From JAFDCJ01 sp964527835 (GTDB taxonomy: Bacteria; Desulfobacterota; Desulfobacteria; Desulfobacterales; JAFDCJ01), in NCBI GenBank assembly GCA_964527835.1, contig CAZGNV010000003.1, positions 79,722-143,721 on the forward strand: a DNA stretch of 64,000 nucleotides, read 5' to 3'. Below are positions 24,431 to 32,727 of this stretch, piece after piece (the first letter of the stretch is position 1; each line of letters begins with the position of its first letter). The notes under the pieces were generated by a model that saw only the letters and a list, made by a program, of their open reading frames with translations, ran no database searches and was not told the DNA's origin. A program made the translations under genes and the position numbers.

Positions 24431-25807
24431 TTATCCTACTCCGTAGCTTTTCAATTTATTATGCAGTGTTTTTCTATTGATTCCAAGCCGTCTGGCAGTT
24501 TCACTTTTATTTCCCCCGCTGGCGTCAAGAGCCGCTAAAATAGCTTCCTTTTCGATCTCCTCCAGTGGACGAGGTTCAGGGTTAACGGGCTGGGCTGCTA
24601 CCCAAGTGCTTTCATGCAAATAGGTCTGGGTGATGTTCAGCGGCAATTGCTTTTCGGTGATATAGTCGCCGCTTAAAAGGATCACGGACCTTTCCACCGC
24701 ATTTTCAAGCTCCCGGACATTTCCGGGCCAGCTGTATTTTAACAGGATGTCCATGGCAATCGGGGTGAATCCCCTGACTGTTTTTCTATTTTTTTCGGCG
24801 TACTTGTTAAGAAAATGTTGCGCGAGCAGGGGGATATCGTCCAGGCGCTCTCGGAGTGGAGGAACGTTAACAGTTACGACGTTCAACCGGTAATACAGGT
24901 CCTCCCTGAACTTGCCTGCGGCGACATCATCTTCCAGATTGCGGTTGGTCGCTGCCAGGATCCGAACATCGACCTTGAGAGTATCATCACTGCCAACCCT
25001 CTGAATTTCTCTTTCCTGGATGACTCTTAGCAGTTTTGCCTGCATCAGGGCTGACATTTCTCCGATTTCATCCAGAAAAATGGTTCCCTTGTTGGCCTGG
25101 GCAAAGCGACCTTCGCGTCGCTTTGCCGCACCCGTGAAGGCGCCTTTTTCATGGCCGAACAGTTCGGATTCCAGCAACGTCTCCGTCAGAGCGGCACAGT
25201 TGACGATGACCAGCGTCTGGTCTTTGCGAGGGCTGTTAAAATGGATTGCCCGGGCGATCAATTCTTTGCCGGTGCCGCTTTCGCCCGTGATCAGCACGGT
25301 GGCTTCGGAAGGTGCGATCATGGCCACCATTTCGATCAGCTCTTTAATGGGCCGGCTTTTGCCGATGATGTTTTTTAAATCAAAATCCGAGCGCAATTTT
25401 TCTTTCAGTGCCCGGTTTTCCTCTTTCAGGCCCACGTGTTCCCGGGCTCGCTCCATGGAAAGTTTCAGAACTTCAAAATCCAGCGGCTTGGTCAGGTAAT
25501 CGTAAGCGCCGGCTTTTAAGGCCTCTACGGCCGATTCCACGGAAGAGTAGGCCGTCATGATTAAAATCGGGATGGCCGGGTTATACTGCTTAATGCGCTT
25601 CAGGGCTTCGAGTCCGGACATCACCGTCATGCGCACATCCATCAGGATCAAATCAAAAGGTCTTTGTTCGACCTGTTCCACCGCTTCGGCGCCGTCATCG
25701 GCGATTTTAACCCGGTAACCCCAGCTCCTGATAATGGTCTCCAAGGTGGTGCGGTGACCAGGATCATCGTCAACCACCAGAATTGTCGCCTGTTTATCCG
25801 GATTCAT
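24431..25807 (-). CDS. Second sigma-54-dependent response regulator, ZraR/NtrC-like
   Basis: A 458-residue regulator. Receiver domain with Asp57 in LILMDVRMT and the conserved Lys of YDYLTKPLDFE. AAA+ domain with GESGTGKE, GAFTGA, IFLDEIGEM and WPGNVRELENAVERSV. C-terminal Fis-type helix-turn-helix (KSETARRLGINRKTLHNKLK). The start codon lies inside the end of the kinase gene and has GGAGG five bases upstream. The palindromes flanking this operon (24346 and 27732) are its likely targets, because they sit before the neighbouring sigma-54 promoters. Confidence 0.95.
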   Translation of the reverse strand: MNPDKQATILVVDDDPGHRTTLETIIRSWGYRVKIADDGAEAVEQVEQRPFDLILMDVRMTVMSGLEALKRIKQYNPAIPILIMTAYSSVESAVEALKAGAYDYLTKPLDFEVLKLSMERAREHVGLKEENRALKEKLRSDFDLKNIIGKSRPIKELIEMVAMIAPSEATVLITGESGTGKELIARAIHFNSPRKDQTLVIVNCAALTETLLESELFGHEKGAFTGAAKRREGRFAQANKGTIFLDEIGEMSALMQAKLLRVIQEREIQRVGSDDTLKVDVRILAATNRNLEDDVAAGKFREDLYYRLNVVTVNVPPLRERLDDIPLLAQHFLNKYAEKNRKTVRGFTPIAMDILLKYSWPGNVRELENAVERSVILLSGDYITEKQLPLNITQTYLHESTWVAAQPVNPEPRPLEEIEKEAILAALDASGGNKSETARRLGINRKTLHNKLKSYGVG

Positions 25808-27590
25808 CAGAACCTCCTGCAGTCGGCAAGCAAATGGAAAAAGCAGTTCCTTTTCCGGGAGCGCTTTTGACTTTTACTTCACCGCGGTGGGCCTCGATAA
25901 TTTTATGCACGATGGCCAGCCCCAGCCCGGTACCCGCAGATTTGGTGGTAAAATAGGGATCAAAAATTTTTTTCAAATCCTCGGCATGAATCCCAGCACC
26001 GGTATCGGAGATTTCGATCCGAACGCTGCCAAGATCCCCTGGCAGGCTTTTGACAGCCAACCGTCCGCCGTCATCCATCGCCTGAATGGCATTCAGGTAC
26101 AGGTTCAGCAGACACTGGGAAATGCGGTCAGCATCTGCGTAAATAGAAGGCAGATGATCAGCGGTCATTAGGTCGATCTTTATATCTTTTACTTCTGCAT
26201 CCTGTTGAACCAGCCGCACGCTATGAGCCAGAAGTTCATTGATATCTGTGGGCCGAGGTTTTAATTCCGACGGCCGGGCCAGCTCCAGCAATTCACTGAC
26301 CACCCGGTTCAAACGGTCCACCTCCCGCACCATGACCTCGGCAGCTTTTTTGTCCTCGCTGCTTTCGGGGAATTTTCCGCCGAAATAAGTGGCAAGTCCC
26401 TTGATGGAGCTCAAGGGATTGCGGATTTCATGGGCCACCCCTCCGGCGAGCCTGCCCAACGCAGCAAGTTTTTCCCGGCGCCGGATTTCTTCCTGGAGTT
26501 TTTTGACTTCACCCAGGTCCCTTAAAATCAAAATCTTGCCCACAAACTCGTTTTCTTCATTGATGATGTTACTGGCGCTGACACTTACCGGCACACTGCG
26601 CTCCCCAAAAGTGCATTGCATCTCCTGTTCGACCACCGATTGCCCGCGACGCAAGCTATTTTCAAGACCACACCAGTGTTCCGGCAAAACCTGGCCGGCA
26701 TCTTTTCCGCGCGCAGATTCAAAATGGATGCCGGTTATCTTTTCTGCCGCCGGGTTGAAAAAGGCAATCCGCCCGTTGCGGTCGGTGGCAATCAGGCCCA
26801 CCGGCAGGTTGGTGACCACCTCGTCGGCAAATGCGCTGGTGTCCTGCAAAGAGCGCCGGGTGGCCCGGTATATCTGGGCATAAATCACTGAAAAAAAGCC
26901 GCCGATCCCCAGCAGCAACAATACCGAGGAAATAATTACGGTATTGCGGATATCTTCCCTGCGCGCGGATTCAAACGGCGCCATGTCCAGGCCCACCAGG
27001 ATGACGGGCTTGCTTGCAGTGGGATCGTCGGAAAAAAAATGCCCGTTTTCTCCTGCTCCCATCATCATGCGGTGCCTTTTCATCATTGAGGCCATTTTTT
27101 TGCGCATCATTGCGTTCGCATCGGTCATGGGCTCAAAATAACGGTAAACCTCGAAGATTCGCCGGCCATTCTCGGTGTCCGTCAGATGCCAGCGGGCTGC
27201 CATTTCCGGCTCAAATTTATCGTGCCGGATCCGGCCGATGAATTTGTGGCCAATTTTTGTCTTTTCACTATGCGCTAGAATCACATCGTTTTCGTCAATG
27301 ATCACCATAAACAGAACCCCCGGCAGCCGAGCGGTCTCTTCCAGCAGGGCCTGGACCTGGTTGGAGCCCCACATCATGTCCATCATTCCGGTTCTGGTGC
27401 CGGCTTCCACCGCGCTGATGATCGCCGTGCCTTTTTCAAGCAAGAAGCGGGTCATGTAACGCTTTTCACGGTTGATATTCTGGACGGCAAGCGTCAGCAC
27501 AACAATAAAAAGGATGATCGCAGCCCCCATGATGATCCAGGGGGTAGTGTGAATTCCGATGGGTTGCCGAGTTACGCGTTTAAAGGCCAT
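25794..27590 (-). CDS. Second sensor histidine kinase, ZraS-like
   Basis: A 598-residue kinase. First helix at about residues 18-38 (IIMGAAIILFIVVLTLAVQN), a periplasmic sensor of ~180 residues with a striking Met/His-rich segment (ANAMMRKKMASMMKRHRMMM), a second helix (NTVIISSVLLLLGIGGFFSVIY), a PAS domain (NLPVGLIATDRNGRIAFFNP), HisKA with His387 in AGGVAHEIRNPLSSIKGL, and a full HATPase (LNLYLNAIQAMDDGG, ISDTGAGIH, GTGLGLAIVHKIIE). The Met/His cluster points to Cu(I)/Ag(I) or Zn sensing, but this is inference. It overlaps the regulator gene by 14 bp. Confidence 0.94.
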   Translation of the reverse strand: MAFKRVTRQPIGIHTTPWIIMGAAIILFIVVLTLAVQNINREKRYMTRFLLEKGTAIISAVEAGTRTGMMDMMWGSNQVQALLEETARLPGVLFMVIIDENDVILAHSEKTKIGHKFIGRIRHDKFEPEMAARWHLTDTENGRRIFEVYRYFEPMTDANAMMRKKMASMMKRHRMMMGAGENGHFFSDDPTASKPVILVGLDMAPFESARREDIRNTVIISSVLLLLGIGGFFSVIYAQIYRATRRSLQDTSAFADEVVTNLPVGLIATDRNGRIAFFNPAAEKITGIHFESARGKDAGQVLPEHWCGLENSLRRGQSVVEQEMQCTFGERSVPVSVSASNIINEENEFVGKILILRDLGEVKKLQEEIRRREKLAALGRLAGGVAHEIRNPLSSIKGLATYFGGKFPESSEDKKAAEVMVREVDRLNRVVSELLELARPSELKPRPTDINELLAHSVRLVQQDAEVKDIKIDLMTADHLPSIYADADRISQCLLNLYLNAIQAMDDGGRLAVKSLPGDLGSVRIEISDTGAGIHAEDLKKIFDPYFTTKSAGTGLGLAIVHKIIEAHRGEVKVKSAPGKGTAFSICLPTAGGSDESG

Positions 27591-27731
27591 GGTTGCTTTT
27601 CAGCCTTAGAAAGATGCTTGAATTGAAATACCGAAATTATGTTTAAAAGGCATTCTGCCCGCCCGCATGAAGATAACCATAACCATGATTGGGTAATTTG
27701 TAAACGATAATGGGTTTTACAACGCCATTTT

Positions 27732-27748
27732 TGGGTAAAAAATACCCA
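27732..27748. promoter_or_regulatory. Activator palindrome (UAS) for the 27856 promoter
   Basis: TGGGTA-AAAAA-TACCCA, a perfect 6-5-6 inverted repeat about 108 bp upstream of the sigma-54 promoter, in the 350-base divergent gap between the kinase gene and the SHOCT gene. A further TGGGTAAT half-site stands near 27688. Confidence 0.72.
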
Positions 27749-27855
27749 TCGACATGCAAGGATCCATTTCCATGGAGGCATGAAACTTGCGTTGAAATTA
27801 TTTTAGCTTATCAAATCAATTGGTTGTTGATCGTTGTATGGCCATTACCCACTTT

Positions 27856-27870
27856 TGGCACATCCTTTGC
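27856..27870 (+). promoter_or_regulatory. Sigma-54 promoter for the SHOCT membrane protein
   Basis: TGGCACatcctTTGC, full consensus, about 70 bp before the ATG at 27941. Apart from this, the kinase-side promoter and the palindrome, the 27591-27940 gap holds nothing that I can recognise. Confidence 0.83.
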
Positions 27871-27940
27871 CAGTATCATGAATCGAAGCGCCAGATGGCG
27901 GATTGAAAATAATCCGGTGCATAGAGGCCGGGAAAGAGAG

Positions 27941-28210
27941 ATGACCCAAATGGTTGGCTGTGATTATCTTCCGTTTGTCTCCTGGGTGGGCGGCGGTTTT
28001 GCCGGAGGTGTTTTATCATTGCTTTTTTGGGGACTGATTGTTCTGGTATTAGTGTATGTGGCAGTTAAATTGTTCGGAGCGACTAACTCAAACCGAAGCT
28101 CTCCATTCCGCGATAAAAACGATTCTTTGGAGATTTTGAAGATTCGTTATGCCAACGGCGAAATCAATCAGGATGAGTATGTCAAAATGAAAAACATTTT
28201 GCAGTCATAA
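27941..28210 (+). CDS. Small membrane protein with SHOCT domain
   Basis: An 89-residue protein starting at ATG 27941 (MTQMVGCDYLPF) behind GGGAAAGAGAG. One membrane helix at about residues 20-42 (FAGGVLSLLFWGLIVLVLVYVAV) is followed by a short polar linker and a C-terminal SHOCT motif (SLEILKIRYANGEINQDEYVKMKNIL). Small helix-SHOCT proteins are common in this phylum and their function is unknown. The gene is divergent to the second two-component system and lies behind its palindrome and a perfect sigma-54 promoter, so it is almost certainly a direct target. Confidence 0.83.
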   Translation: MTQMVGCDYLPFVSWVGGGFAGGVLSLLFWGLIVLVLVYVAVKLFGATNSNRSSPFRDKNDSLEILKIRYANGEINQDEYVKMKNILQS

Positions 28211-28356
28211 TGATTTGGGCAGGGTTATAAGCGCGGTCTATAAATATCGTTTTTGTGACCCTATCATAACTCAGACGTATACGGCAGTAAACAGCAAGCT
28301 CTAATCTTCCGGGGCATAACCGATGCGCAACCATTGGGACCAGAAGGAGACATGCG

Positions 28357-29010
28357 GTGTCACCCAATAAGCATTCAAAACAGATTGTCCTGGTAATTGG
28401 GTTGGCAACCGGCATTAGCCTGCTTCATTTTTTCACCGGACAGGACCGTCACCATCTCCATGTATTTTACCGGGAGCTTTATTTTCTTCCCCTGATCCTG
28501 GCCGCCTTCTGGTTTGGCCTGCGGGGCGCTCTGGCGACCTCTTTCAGTATTACGGTGCTATATTTAATATATACGCTGATTCAATGGCAGGGATTTTCAT
28601 CCAACGATTTTGAGAAATTGCTGGAAATCGGGCTTTTTAATATTGTTGCCGCAGTGGCCGGGGCTTTGCGCGATCGTGAAAAAAAACGTGAAAACGAAAA
28701 CCTGGAGGCGGTGGTTGCCATGGCCGGCAGTGTTTCCCATGAGATCAATACCCCCTTGTATTCGGCATTGGGGACAGCGCAGTTACTTAAAAAAGAGCTC
28801 GATTCCGACGCTCAAATTTATAAGGATATCCAAACCATCCTCACCAGTTTACAGGAAATACGTCGGCTGACTCAAAAATTATCCAGAATCAATTACATCG
28901 AATTGAAACACTATGTTGGAAATTCTCGTATTGTTGATATCGAAAAATCTTCGCAGGGAGACGAATTTTCGCCTCCGATTTGTGCAGGAGATAAGGATAA
29001 CGCACGTTAA
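28357..29010 (+). CDS. Membrane protein with HisKA-like dimerisation domain but no kinase ATPase domain
   Basis: A 217-residue protein starting at GTG 28357 with AGAAGGAGA upstream. Three hydrophobic segments form an N-terminal membrane domain of the DUF4118/MASE kind (IVLVIGLATGISLLHFF, ELYFLPLILAAFWFG, GALATSFSITVLYLIY). A coiled coil follows, then a HisKA helix with the acceptor-type motif GSVSHEINTPLYSALGTA. The protein ends ~70 residues later with no N, G1 or G2 boxes, and no ATPase remnant exists downstream in any frame. It may be a phosphotransfer or scaffold protein for the kinase encoded 109 bp downstream, or a decayed kinase. Confidence 0.75.
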   Translation: MSPNKHSKQIVLVIGLATGISLLHFFTGQDRHHLHVFYRELYFLPLILAAFWFGLRGALATSFSITVLYLIYTLIQWQGFSSNDFEKLLEIGLFNIVAAVAGALRDREKKRENENLEAVVAMAGSVSHEINTPLYSALGTAQLLKKELDSDAQIYKDIQTILTSLQEIRRLTQKLSRINYIELKHYVGNSRIVDIEKSSQGDEFSPPICAGDKDNAR

Positions 29011-29119
29011 CCGGTTTACATCTGGAATCAATCCCGAACGGAAAAACAATAAGGCCGTGGCGGATCATGGGTAGCATTTTTGCAGGATGATCGACAGGCG
29101 GATGTAAAAGGAGCTTGGA

Positions 29120-30262
29120 ATGATGAAAAAAGCCACCAACAATCTTCTTAAAATTGGCACCCTGCTTGACAACAAATGGTTGATCCTCGAATTTATTGCC
29201 AAAGGCGGCATGGGGGAGGTTTACCGGGCCCATCAGCTCAACCTGAAACGGGATGTGGCCATAAAGGTCATCTCCAAGCAGTGGCTTGAATCTCTTGAGG
29301 GGGATGCAGATGAGATCGACAACGCCATTAAGCGGTTTCTTGCCGAAGTCCAGGCCATGGCGTTTGTCCGGCACGCCAATGTATTGCACATTTACGACTT
29401 TGGATCCGCGAAAATTCAATATGGTCGGCAAACCAGCCGCATTGAGTATATCGTCATGGAATATGTTCCGGGCAACACGCTTCGCGAAGCCATGTCCGAA
29501 GAAGGCGTTTATCCGGATGAGAATGCCGTTAAAAACTGGATAACCGAATACTTCATTCCGGTGCTCAACGGTGTGGAAGTCCTGCATATGCTCGGCATCG
29601 TCCACCGGGACCTGAAGCCTGAAAATATTCTCCTGGATAAAAGCACTCCCAAAATTTCCGATTTCGGACTGGCGCAGTCCAGCCGCATGCGGTCGGTGAC
29701 CCGCTCGATCGATGTCAAGGGCTCTCCTGCCTACATGTCGCCGGAGCATTTTTTTGACTTTCGCAGAGCCGATCAACGAGCGGATGTATATTCGCTGGGA
29801 AAAATTCTTTATGAGGCGGTGGCCGGGAAAATAACCCCGCAGATAGCGCCGTTAAAAAGTGTACGCCTGCCCAAGGCCGGCACCCCATTTTTCCAGAAGC
29901 TGGATCAGATTATCCGGGAGGCCACGGCTGAAAACAAGGAAGACCGTTTGGAATCGGTGGAGCTTTTTCGCAACGCGCTGAAACATATTATTGAGCCATC
30001 GAACCCTGAGAAATCTGTTGTGGTGGAATCGACATCCGGGCGTTTGCGGTCCTCTATTTTTCGCCATTGGATTCCGGTGTTGGTTGCAGTGGCCGCAACC
30101 GCCATCTTTTCCATCGCAGCCGTGAATTATAAAGACTCGCCGGTTGCCTTCAATCCACCAGGAGAAAGCCTTGAGCCGTATCAGGTGGCGCCTGGCGGCT
30201 CGACGCAGGATTGGAGGGGGTTTCCAGTCTGCGATGAAAATGGCAACCAATGGCAGCGGTAG
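29120..30262 (+). CDS. Membrane-anchored Ser/Thr protein kinase (PknB-like)
   Basis: A 380-residue kinase starting at ATG 29120 behind AAGGAGCTTGGA. The kinase domain is complete: GGMGEVYRAH, VAIKVI Lys, HRDLKPENILLD, SDFGLAQ, and SPAYMSPEHFFDF. A single helix near residue 315-335 (WIPVLVAVAATAIFSIAAV) is followed by only ~45 periplasmic residues. The first ~300 residues are strikingly similar to the kinase at 20189 (shared LEFIA-GGMGEVYRAHQLN core), but the FGE-like sensor domain of that protein is missing. The 14-bp gap to the metal ATPase suggests cotranscription, so the two may be functionally linked. Confidence 0.92.
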   Translation: MMKKATNNLLKIGTLLDNKWLILEFIAKGGMGEVYRAHQLNLKRDVAIKVISKQWLESLEGDADEIDNAIKRFLAEVQAMAFVRHANVLHIYDFGSAKIQYGRQTSRIEYIVMEYVPGNTLREAMSEEGVYPDENAVKNWITEYFIPVLNGVEVLHMLGIVHRDLKPENILLDKSTPKISDFGLAQSSRMRSVTRSIDVKGSPAYMSPEHFFDFRRADQRADVYSLGKILYEAVAGKITPQIAPLKSVRLPKAGTPFFQKLDQIIREATAENKEDRLESVELFRNALKHIIEPSNPEKSVVVESTSGRLRSSIFRHWIPVLVAVAATAIFSIAAVNYKDSPVAFNPPGESLEPYQVAPGGSTQDWRGFPVCDENGNQWQR

Positions 30263-30276
30263 CGGAAGGAAACATC

Positions 30277-32604
30277 ATGCCGGTTCCAGACGAAAATAAA
30301 ACCCTGCACATCAAGGTGCTGGGTGTCGACTGACCGAACTGCGCCGACGGCCTCCAGGGGGAGGTCAAAAAGATGGACGGCGTGGGCTCGGTTGAATTCA
30401 ATCTGCTGACCGGACAATTGCAGGTCAAGCCGGCGGGGCCGCAGATCGGTCGCCAGGAGATTGTCCGGGTGGTGGAAAAGCTGGGGCACAAGGTCGAAGC
30501 CGATGATCCATACAAGCAGATACGACTGCATGTCGAAGGCCTGGACTGCGAAGACGAGACTGCGCTGATCGACAAGAAGATGAAAAGCCTCAAGGGGCTG
30601 GAATCTTTCCGGGTGGATCTGATGACCCAAAGTCTGCGGGTCCAATATGACCCCGGCATGCTTTCGGTTCAGGAGATTATCAAATCCATCGCTGAGACCG
30701 GGATGAAAGCCAGGCTGGAAAAAGAGAAAGTGGCCTCCAAGGCCTGGTGGAAGCAAATGCGGATTATAGCGCTGATCGCCTGCGGGATTTTTGCCGGCGT
30801 TGGCTTCGCTTTGGAACAGCTCGGAATAAAAGTACCCGCCATCGGTTTTTATGCGGTGGCCATTGTTTCCGGAGGCTATTATCCTGCCCGCATGGGCCTG
30901 GCGGCTCTCAGAACTTTGACCCTGAACATACGCACCCTGATGGTTGCCGGCGCCATTGGCGCCGTGATCCTGGGTTTGTGGGAAGAGGCGGCGATTCTGG
31001 TGTTCATCTATTCCCTGGGAGATGTGCTCGAGACCTATGCCGTGGACCGTGCGCGTGGGGCGCTGAAGGCGCTCATGGACCTGATGCCCAGGGAGGCGCT
31101 TGTCAGGCGCCATGGACAGGATCTGACGCTTCCGGTGGAAGAGGTTCGAATTGGAGAGGTCATTATCATCAAGCCTGCCGAGCGGATTGCCTTGGACGGG
31201 CAGGTGATCTCGGGTTCTTCGGCGGTGGATGAGGCGCCGATCACCGGCGAGCCGATTCCGGTAGTCAAAGAGCCGGGGGCGGATGTTTTTGCCGGGACCG
31301 TAAACCAGCGGGGAGTACTAGGGGTTCAGGTCACCAAACTTTCCCAGGACACGACACTGGCGCAGGTCATCCATTCGGTGGAAGAAGCCCAGGCCAAAAA
31401 GTCCAGCTTCCAGCGCTTTGGGGAGACTTTTGGCAAAATCTATACCCCGGTCATGTTCGTGCTTGCATTGGGGGTGATGGTGATTCCCGTCTGGTTTGCG
31501 GGAGGCGCCTGGTCTCAATGGTTTTACCGGGGACTGGTGGTCCTGGTGGTTTCCTGCTCCTGCGGAATTGCGCTTTCCATTCCGGTGGCAGTCGTTGCCG
31601 CCATTGGCAATGCCGCCCGCAACGGGATTCTTTTTAAAGGTGGTATTTATCTGGAGCAGGCGGCAACAATCAGGGCCGTCGCCTTTGACAAGACGGGCAC
31701 CTTGACCATTGGCCGGCCCCAGGTTACCGATATTATTCCTTTGGGCAATTACAGCCGCAAGGAGATTCTTGCTCTGGCGGCCTGCCTGGAATCGCGCTCC
31801 GAACATCCGCTGGGCGAGGCCATTGTGCGCCGGGCCCGGGAAGATGACATTGCGTTTGAACCGGCCGAAAAATTTGAAGCCTTGGTCGGGCGGGGGGCGA
31901 AGGGACAGGTGGGCGGGCGCCTTTTTTATATCGGGGGCAGCCGGCTTTTTCTGGAACGCGACCTGGATCTTGATTCCGTTCAGCCCCGGCTTTGCGATCT
32001 GGAAGCCCAGGGAAAATCCACCATGCTTCTGGCAGATGACCGGCAACTCATCGGTCTGATTGCCGTCGGCGATCGCCTGCGATTTGAAACCCGGGAAGCG
32101 ATCCAGGAGCTCAAAAAAATCGGCATCCGACAGGTGGCCATGCTGACAGGCGACAATGAGGGCACGGCCAGAGCCATTGCCGAGCAGGCGGGTATGGACA
32201 CTTACTTTGCCCGGCTTTTGCCCGATGAAAAGGTGGCCAGGGTAAAGCAGCTAAGAAAAACAAACGGTGCTATTGCCATGGTGGGTGACGGCATCAACGA
32301 TGCACCCGCCATGGCCGTGGCGGACCTGGGAGTTGCCATGGGGGCGGCCGGTACCGATGTGGCTCTGGAAACCGCCGATATTGCCCTGATGTCAGACGAT
32401 CTGTCTAAACTTCCTGCTGTGTTCAATCTCAGCCGAAGAACTGTACGCAACATTCGACAGAACATCATCATTTCTCTGACCGTCATCGCCTTTCTGGTTC
32501 CGGCGGCCCTGGCCGGATGGGTCGGAATGGTTCCCGGCCTGCTGATCAATGAGGCCGGCGGCCTGGCAGTGATTGCCAATGGGCTCCGTCTGCTGAAAAA
32601 ATAA
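30277..32604 (+). CDS. Heavy-metal P1B-type ATPase with selenocysteine in its N-terminal HMA domain
   Basis: The frame starts at ATG 30277 (ribosome site GGAAGG) and meets TGA at 30331-30333, then stays open to 32604: 775 residues with Sec at 19. The local reading is KVLGVD-U-PNCADGL, where HMA domains have GMxCxxC, so the UGA replaces the first metal-binding Cys (U-P-N-C). A second HMA-like unit follows (VEGLDCEDETALI) with one Cys. P-type motifs are intact: DEAPITGEPIPV, DKTGTLT with Asp471, HPLG, MLTGDN and MVGDGINDAPAMA. The membrane metal motif reads CSC (427-429) instead of CPC. The family exports soft metals. Starting at the internal ATG 30373 would lose the first metal site. Confidence 0.82.
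30349..30366 (+). promoter_or_regulatory. Candidate bSECIS hairpin in the metal ATPase gene
   Basis: GGCCTCC pairs with GGAGGTC (7 bp, one G-U) around an AGGG loop that starts 22 bases after the TGA. The spacing is right, but the loop lacks the usual GU, so this is the weakest of the four candidates. Confidence 0.5.
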
Positions 32605-32727
32605 TATTCGATTTTTATTGAATGCCTGGCTTGAATTTTAATGTGACCGAAAGCATCGGCACACGTATATAGACCTGTAATAAACTTCAGGCATGAAATT
32701 TATTTGGAGGAAAGGAGGATTGATTGC

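Noticed and set aside
29035..29090. Sigma-54-like GG-N10-GC upstream of the 29120 kinase
   Set aside because: Only the dinucleotides match (CGGATC and TAGC); too far from the consensus.
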